Origin: JADJNW01 sp046314415
Lineage (GTDB): Bacteria > Bacteroidota > Bacteroidia > Chitinophagales > Saprospiraceae
DNA: 8,905 nt
Direction of reading: 5' to 3'
NCBI GenBank assembly: GCA_046314415.1
Contig: JBKBWT010000260.1
Coordinates: 1-8,905, forward strand
How positions within the stretch are numbered: position 1 is the first letter of the stretch; each line of letters opens with the position of its first letter. Position numbers and translations under genes: made by a program. The notes beneath the pieces are model-generated. The model made no database searches. It worked only from the letters and a program-made list of their open reading frames with translations, and was not told the origin of the DNA. Below are positions 5,506-8,905 of the stretch, one piece after another.

Positions 5506-7509
5506 ATGAAATTTATACCTATAATCGCCTGTTTATTAGCTTTTTCTGTTGCTTTTGCGCAAAATAAAGTCACGCTGGAAAATCTGCGCGAATTGCCGAA
5601 TGTGGGCAGCCCGATGCTCTCACCAGATGAAAAGTTTGTATTATATACCGTGTCAACGCAGGATTTTGAAAATAACACTACCCGTTCTAAGTTAATGATA
5701 ATCAATACAGAAAGCAATGATAAAACGGAATTAACCAAAGATGTTTCCGACCCGAAATGGTCGCCGGATGGCAAATATATCAGCTTTCGTGGCACGTTTG
5801 GCGGCAAATCCGGTATTTATCGGGCAACTTTTAAAGGTGGCAGAAAACCGTCGATTGATATTCCGGTTTTGGTAGCGGAGGTGCATTCCAGTAATCATTT
5901 TACAGGGCATTCCACGCGCAAAAATTATGAATGGAGTCCTGACGGGCGTTATATTGCGTTTGTTTCCGCCGATCCGACCTCCTGTAATAAACGTACCGAC
6001 CCCAACGATCCGCTCGTCGTGGAACGCACCATGTACAAGGGTCGCACGGCTTTTTCGGATAATTGTCTGACGCGAATTTACATCGTAGAAAATAATGGAA
6101 ATAATTTAAAAACGATTACCCCCGGCAATTATGATAGTCATTCATTGAGCTGGACGTCGGATGGTAATAACGTGGTATTTTTAAGTAATAGAACCGATAA
6201 TCCCGATCATAATTATAATAATGACCTTTGGAAAGTAAATATTCAAACCGGGAATATTACACAGTTGAGTAATACCGTCGGCACCGAACATGAACCCGCA
6301 GCCTCGCCAAAGTCCAGTCAAATCGCATTTTCCGCTACGAAGCGCCCGATTAATACGAAAGACAGCCCGCCGGAGGACACGCATATTTATTTAGTAAATG
6401 ATAATGGTCAAAATCGCACCGATTTGTCCGCCGTGCTCGACCAGCGCGCCACCAATCCGCAATGGGATGCCAATGGCGAATGGGTGTATTTTACGATTCG
6501 CGACAAAGGAAAAACCAGTATTTATCGTGCAAAATCAGGTCAAAAACCGCAGGCAATCATTGACGAACGCGGCAGCGCCGGGAGTTTTCAGGTGGGAAAA
6601 GACAAGATTGTTTACACGTTTAGCATGCCGAATCAACCCACCGAGATTTACATCGCCAATCTGGACGGCGTCGGTAAAAAACGCCTGACTTTTGAGACTT
6701 TCAATTGGACGCAGGGCAAGGAACTGGCGAAAGTGGAGGATTTCTGGGTGGAATCTTTTGATGGCACGCCGGTGCAGGGCTTCATCGCGTATCCAACAAA
6801 TATTTCGCCTGGGGCCAAACTGCCCGTTATTCATAGCATTCACGGTGGTCCGCATGGCATGTACGGTTTTTCGTTTTCAACAACCAATGAATTGCTGGTA
6901 GCAAATGGGTATGCGGTGGTGTTTATAAATCCGCGTGGATCAACGGGTTATGGGCAAAAATTTTCTGACGGAACCTATCAAGCCTGGGGCGGCGGTGATT
7001 ATCGGGATTTGATGGCGGGTATGGATGCGGCTTTAGCCAAATATAATTTCCTCGATTCGACGCGCATGGGCGTGACGGGCGGCTCCTACGGCGGTTTTAT
7101 GACCAATTGGGTGGTGACGCAGACCAATCGCTACAAAGCAGCCGCGACCGTGGCTTCAGTGAGTAATTTAATTTCATTTTACGGTAATTCATTATATCAG
7201 GATTTAATAGAAACGGAATTTAATGGCATGCCCTGGGATAATTATAGTTTACTATGGAATTTTTCGCCGATGGCGCATATCAAAAATGTAAAAACGCCAA
7301 CGCTTTTATTACATGGTGAAAATGATTATGATGTACCCATTACCCAAGCGGAAGAATTTTATATTGGCTTGAAAAAACTGGGCGTTCCCGCGCGATTCGT
7401 GCGCTATCCGAATGAAGGGCACGGCTTTAGTCAGCCCAAACATCAGGCGCATTATTTACAGGAATTAGTCGGTTGGTTTGATAAACATGTAAAATTGGCA
7501 AAACCATGA
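5506..7509 (+). CDS. Secreted S9 family serine peptidase (prolyl oligopeptidase/acylaminoacyl-peptidase type)
   Basis: A 667-residue protein, usual length for exported S9 peptidases. Residues 1-19 are a signal peptide (ending A-F-A-Q). An N-terminal beta-propeller of PD40-type repeats covers about 30-400, with marks such as LSPDEKF near 39, KWSPDGKY from 84, EWSPDGRY from 142, SWTSDG near 216 and QWDANGEW near 320. The C-terminal alpha/beta-hydrolase domain (about 410-667) has HGGPHGMYG from 446, the nucleophile motif GGSYGGF with Ser-527, HGENDYDVP with Asp-607 and NEGHGF with His-639, so the catalytic triad is complete. It should cleave short peptides in the periplasm; the subfamily is closest to S9B/S9C, but exact specificity is not readable. 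There is no type IX secretion tail. A 102-bp gap without an obvious gene or promoter separates it from the barrel gene. Confidence 0.95.
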   Translation: MKFIPIIACLLAFSVAFAQNKVTLENLRELPNVGSPMLSPDEKFVLYTVSTQDFENNTTRSKLMIINTESNDKTELTKDVSDPKWSPDGKYISFRGTFGGKSGIYRATFKGGRKPSIDIPVLVAEVHSSNHFTGHSTRKNYEWSPDGRYIAFVSADPTSCNKRTDPNDPLVVERTMYKGRTAFSDNCLTRIYIVENNGNNLKTITPGNYDSHSLSWTSDGNNVVFLSNRTDNPDHNYNNDLWKVNIQTGNITQLSNTVGTEHEPAASPKSSQIAFSATKRPINTKDSPPEDTHIYLVNDNGQNRTDLSAVLDQRATNPQWDANGEWVYFTIRDKGKTSIYRAKSGQKPQAIIDERGSAGSFQVGKDKIVYTFSMPNQPTEIYIANLDGVGKKRLTFETFNWTQGKELAKVEDFWVESFDGTPVQGFIAYPTNISPGAKLPVIHSIHGGPHGMYGFSFSTTNELLVANGYAVVFINPRGSTGYGQKFSDGTYQAWGGGDYRDLMAGMDAALAKYNFLDSTRMGVTGGSYGGFMTNWVVTQTNRYKAAATVASVSNLISFYGNSLYQDLIETEFNGMPWDNYSLLWNFSPMAHIKNVKTPTLLLHGENDYDVPITQAEEFYIGLKKLGVPARFVRYPNEGHGFSQPKHQAHYLQELVGWFDKHVKLAKP

Positions 7510-7514
7510 TGAGG

Positions 7515-7595
7515 GGACACTGATTATTAAGATGATTAAGATTTTTTATGATTTTAAATCAGTCACTATCATAATAATCATAGCAATCAGTGTCC
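7515..7595. repeat. Long imperfect hairpin (about 81 nt) after the S9 peptidase gene
   Basis: GGACACTGATT (7515-7525) is perfectly inverted at 7585-7595. Pairing continues inward in short blocks broken by single mismatches (7531-7533, 7535-7538 and 7540-7542 against 7568-7579), and an inner palindrome TGATTT-T-AAATCA (7549-7561) sits slightly off the main axis. The pattern suggests a small palindromic interspersed repeat or a structured RNA. It may also end the S9 transcript, although only a mixed AT-rich tract follows. Confidence 0.65.
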
Positions 7596-7672
7596 TATTT
7601 ATTTACTTTATAAAAATATTGTAAATGCATTTAGAAGACTTTTAACATTTAAGGGAACCAATCTATTTAAAA

Positions 7673-7703
7673 TTGACTTTTTAATGTTTTTAAGGTATCT
7701 TTG
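7673..7703 (+). promoter_or_regulatory. Bacteroidota-type promoter for the TA-deformylase unit
   Basis: TTG (7673-7675), 20 nt, TATCTTTG (7696-7703) matches the phylum's housekeeping consensus. Transcription should start about 5-10 bases further on, leaving a leader of some 10-15 nt before the ATG at 7724. An AAGGA (7718-7722) lies only one base from the ATG, too close to be a normal Shine-Dalgarno site. Confidence 0.75.
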
Positions 7704-7723
7704 AAACCAGCAAATTTAAGGAC

Positions 7724-7933
7724 ATGACACCGTTACAACTGCCACTTTCGAATGTACAAATCGAGCTTTTAAAGTTGTACTCAACTAATCTTTCGGAAGA
7801 AGAACTAGAAGAATTAAAGCTGCTTTTAGCTCGTTTTTTTGCTGCAAAGTCCATTCAATTAGCCAATGAAGTCTGGGATGAAAAAAGCTTAACGGATGAA
7901 GATATGGATCGTTGGTTAAACGAACTTTCCTAA
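7724..7933 (+). CDS. Putative antitoxin of a PIN-domain toxin-antitoxin pair
   Basis: A 69-residue acidic, leucine-rich protein lying directly before a PIN-domain gene, with one base between stop and start. The sequence has an amphipathic helix region (about 10-38, QIELLKLYSTNLSEEELEEL then LLLARFFAAK) and a C-terminal segment WDEKSLTDEDMDRWLNELS (50-69). Small proteins with an LSEEEL...LKxLLA...WDEK...DMxxWL pattern are, as I recall, found ahead of PIN toxins in Bacteroidota and cyanobacteria. I see no ribbon-helix-helix, AbrB or HTH domain that would show how it binds DNA; the acidic C-terminal segment could be the part that binds the toxin. The role rests mostly on position plus that recollection. 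The start follows the promoter at 7673-7703. Confidence 0.75.
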   Translation: MTPLQLPLSNVQIELLKLYSTNLSEEELEELKLLLARFFAAKSIQLANEVWDEKSLTDEDMDRWLNELS

Positions 7934-7934
7934 A

Positions 7935-8342
7935 ATGATAGTAGTCATTGATACCAATGTGCTACTGGTTTCTATTTCTGAACGGTCAAAGCATCATTGG
8001 ATTTATAAATCATTGATTGACAACAAGTACGAATTAGCAGTATCCAATGAAATTTTAAATGAATATGAAGAAAAAATTGGAGAGCACTGGCATCCAAATG
8101 TCGCTAAAACCGTCATAAGAACCCTTCTTGAACTTCCAAATGTAAAATTGATAAATATTTATTATAATTTTAATTTAATTACAGCTGATCCAGATGATAA
8201 CAAATTTGTGGATTGTGCTGTTGCAGCTAATGCTGCGTATCTGGTATCAAATGACCGAGACTTTGATGTTATGAAAACGGTGGAATTTCCAAAACTCGCC
8301 GTGATAAATGCAGCGGTTTTCAAAGAAAAATTAGAGCAATAA
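7935..8342 (+). CDS. PIN-domain toxin (putative ribonuclease)
   Basis: A 135-residue single PIN domain, of the group annotated as putative toxin-antitoxin system toxin component, PIN family (COG1569-like). Visible conserved parts are VIDTNVLL at 4-11 (Asp-6), SNEILNEYEEKI at 37-48 (Glu-43), ADPDDNKFVDCAVA at 84-97 (Asp-88 and Asp-93) and LVSNDRDF at 103-110 (Asp-107, Asp-109). The set of acidic residues expected to hold Mg/Mn for RNA cleavage is present, so the toxin looks intact. It would act in the cytoplasm on RNA; the target is unknown. It begins one base after the antitoxin stop (TAAAATG), and the deformylase gene begins one base after its own stop with the same junction, so the three are probably translated from one mRNA. 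Confidence 0.87.
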   Translation: MIVVIDTNVLLVSISERSKHHWIYKSLIDNKYELAVSNEILNEYEEKIGEHWHPNVAKTVIRTLLELPNVKLINIYYNFNLITADPDDNKFVDCAVAANAAYLVSNDRDFDVMKTVEFPKLAVINAAVFKEKLEQ

Positions 8343-8343
8343 A

Positions 8344-8835
8344 ATGATGCACCTTTCCAACGTTTTGCTCCTCGGCGACCCGCGCTTATACGAAAAATGC
8401 TCACCGGTGGAGCCTTCAGAACTAGCAGATTTACAGCCGGTTATTGACGGCATGGCAAATATTATTCTCGAATTTCGGGCGAAATATAACGCTGGTCGCG
8501 CCATCGCTGCGCCGCAGGTGGGTGTAATGAAGCGCCTGATTGTAATGAATATTGATAAGCCCATTGCCATTATTAATCCGATATTATATGAGATGAGCGA
8601 GGAAATGATGGAAATGTGGGACGATTGCATGAGTTTCCCGAATTTGCTGGTGCGGCTGAAGCGGCATCGGTATTGTAAAATGAAATTTTATGATATGAAT
8701 TGGAACGAACAGATTTGGGAATTAAAAGATGATTTGTCGGAACTGATGCAGCATGAATATGATCATTTGGATGGAATTTTAGCGATTTCACGAGCTATTG
8801 ACAATCGGTCATTTAAGTGGAAGATTAGTGAATGA
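8344..8835 (+). CDS. Divergent peptide deformylase
   Basis: A 163-residue polypeptide deformylase homologue, an enzyme that removes the formyl group from the N-terminal Met of new proteins. All metal-site residues are visible: GRAIAAPQVGV at 51-61 (Gln-58), WDDCMSFP at 92-99 (Cys-95) and QHEYDHLDG at 136-144 (His-137, catalytic Glu-138, His-141). Two motifs depart from the usual forms: GxGxAAPQ has Ala-53 in place of the second Gly, and EGCLS is DDCMS. This matches a divergent deformylase group rather than the housekeeping Def I would expect beside fmt, so I give no gene symbol. The start may be 8344 or 8347. Being one base behind a PIN toxin is odd for a deformylase; it may be part of the unit, or may simply be a resident gene next to an inserted TA pair. 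No signal peptide; cytoplasmic. Confidence 0.88.
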   Translation: MMHLSNVLLLGDPRLYEKCSPVEPSELADLQPVIDGMANIILEFRAKYNAGRAIAAPQVGVMKRLIVMNIDKPIAIINPILYEMSEEMMEMWDDCMSFPNLLVRLKRHRYCKMKFYDMNWNEQIWELKDDLSELMQHEYDHLDGILAISRAIDNRSFKWKISE

Positions 8836-8841
8836 GAGATC

Positions 8842-8902
8842 AAGTGACTAAGAGAAGGGTGACGATAACACTAAAACATTATAACACTTTTTAAAACACC
8901 TA
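8842..8902 (+). repeat. Degenerate short repeats downstream of the deformylase gene
   Basis: Two kinds lie end to end. First, AAGTGACTAAGAG (8842-8854), a near copy of the sequence at 3206-3218, continues as purine-rich DNA to 8866. Then octamers AACACTAA (8867), AACATTAT (8875) and AACACTTT (8883) follow in exact phase, with one further out-of-phase unit AACACCTA (8895). The octamers belong to the same type as those before the M61 gene at 1362-1401. The region reaches the window edge and may continue. Confidence 0.6.
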
Positions 8903-8905
8903 ATC

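Noticed and set aside
6181..6901. Overlapping frames inside the S9 peptidase gene on both strands
   Set aside because: They fall within a long frame with a complete signal peptide, PD40 repeats and catalytic triad; their products resemble nothing.
7718..7722. AAGGA as a Shine-Dalgarno site for the antitoxin
   Set aside because: It is one base from the ATG, too close to work as a normal ribosome binding site, and such sites are generally weak in Bacteroidota.
8331..8791. Minus-strand frames across the PIN and deformylase genes
   Set aside because: They are opposite well-supported genes with intact active-site motifs and show no features of their own.

Overview
The window looks like a piece of a Bacteroidota chromosome, probably from the Saprospiria/Cytophagia side of the phylum; that lineage is inferred, not shown by a marker gene. 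The support is: two promoters of the Bacteroidota type (TTG, 20 nt, TAnnTTTG); several Sec signal peptides ending in A-Q; families common in that phylum (DUF2911, LVIVD-repeat lipoproteins, secreted M61 and S9 peptidases); starts without good Shine-Dalgarno sequences; and degenerate 7- and 8-nt tandem repeats between genes.

Layout. On the minus strand at the left are a secreted DUF2911 protein (cut by the window edge) and a Uma2-family PD-(D/E)XK nuclease-like protein with its own promoter. From 1406 onward everything is on the plus strand: a secreted M61 metallopeptidase with a C-terminal PDZ domain; a tandem pair of LVIVD beta-propeller proteins (the first a clear lipoprotein) followed by a small outer-membrane beta-barrel candidate that overlaps the second by one base; a secreted S9 prolyl-oligopeptidase-type serine peptidase; and a tight three-gene unit of putative antitoxin, PIN-domain toxin and divergent peptide deformylase, preceded by a canonical promoter. 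No stretch over about 300 bases lacks a gene; the longest gap (7510-7723) holds a long imperfect hairpin and that promoter.

How the genes may work together. Most of the plus-strand half encodes envelope or exported proteins: two peptidases, a probable surface lipoprotein, its partner and a barrel. The right end is a cytoplasmic toxin-antitoxin unit carrying an extra deformylase.

Main points of interest. (1) The two LVIVD genes carry 2 and 5 recognisable repeats, summing to the seven blades of one propeller, each half with its own signal peptide; this looks like one protein split into two exported halves, with an AT-rich palindrome at the split. (2) Degenerate 7- and 8-nt repeats lie at gene borders: they abut the M61 start codon, supply its stop codon, and encode the first residues of the barrel protein. 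(3) The TA module and the deformylase are joined by two identical one-base junctions. I do not see CRISPR arrays, RNA genes, phage genes or complete insertion sequences.
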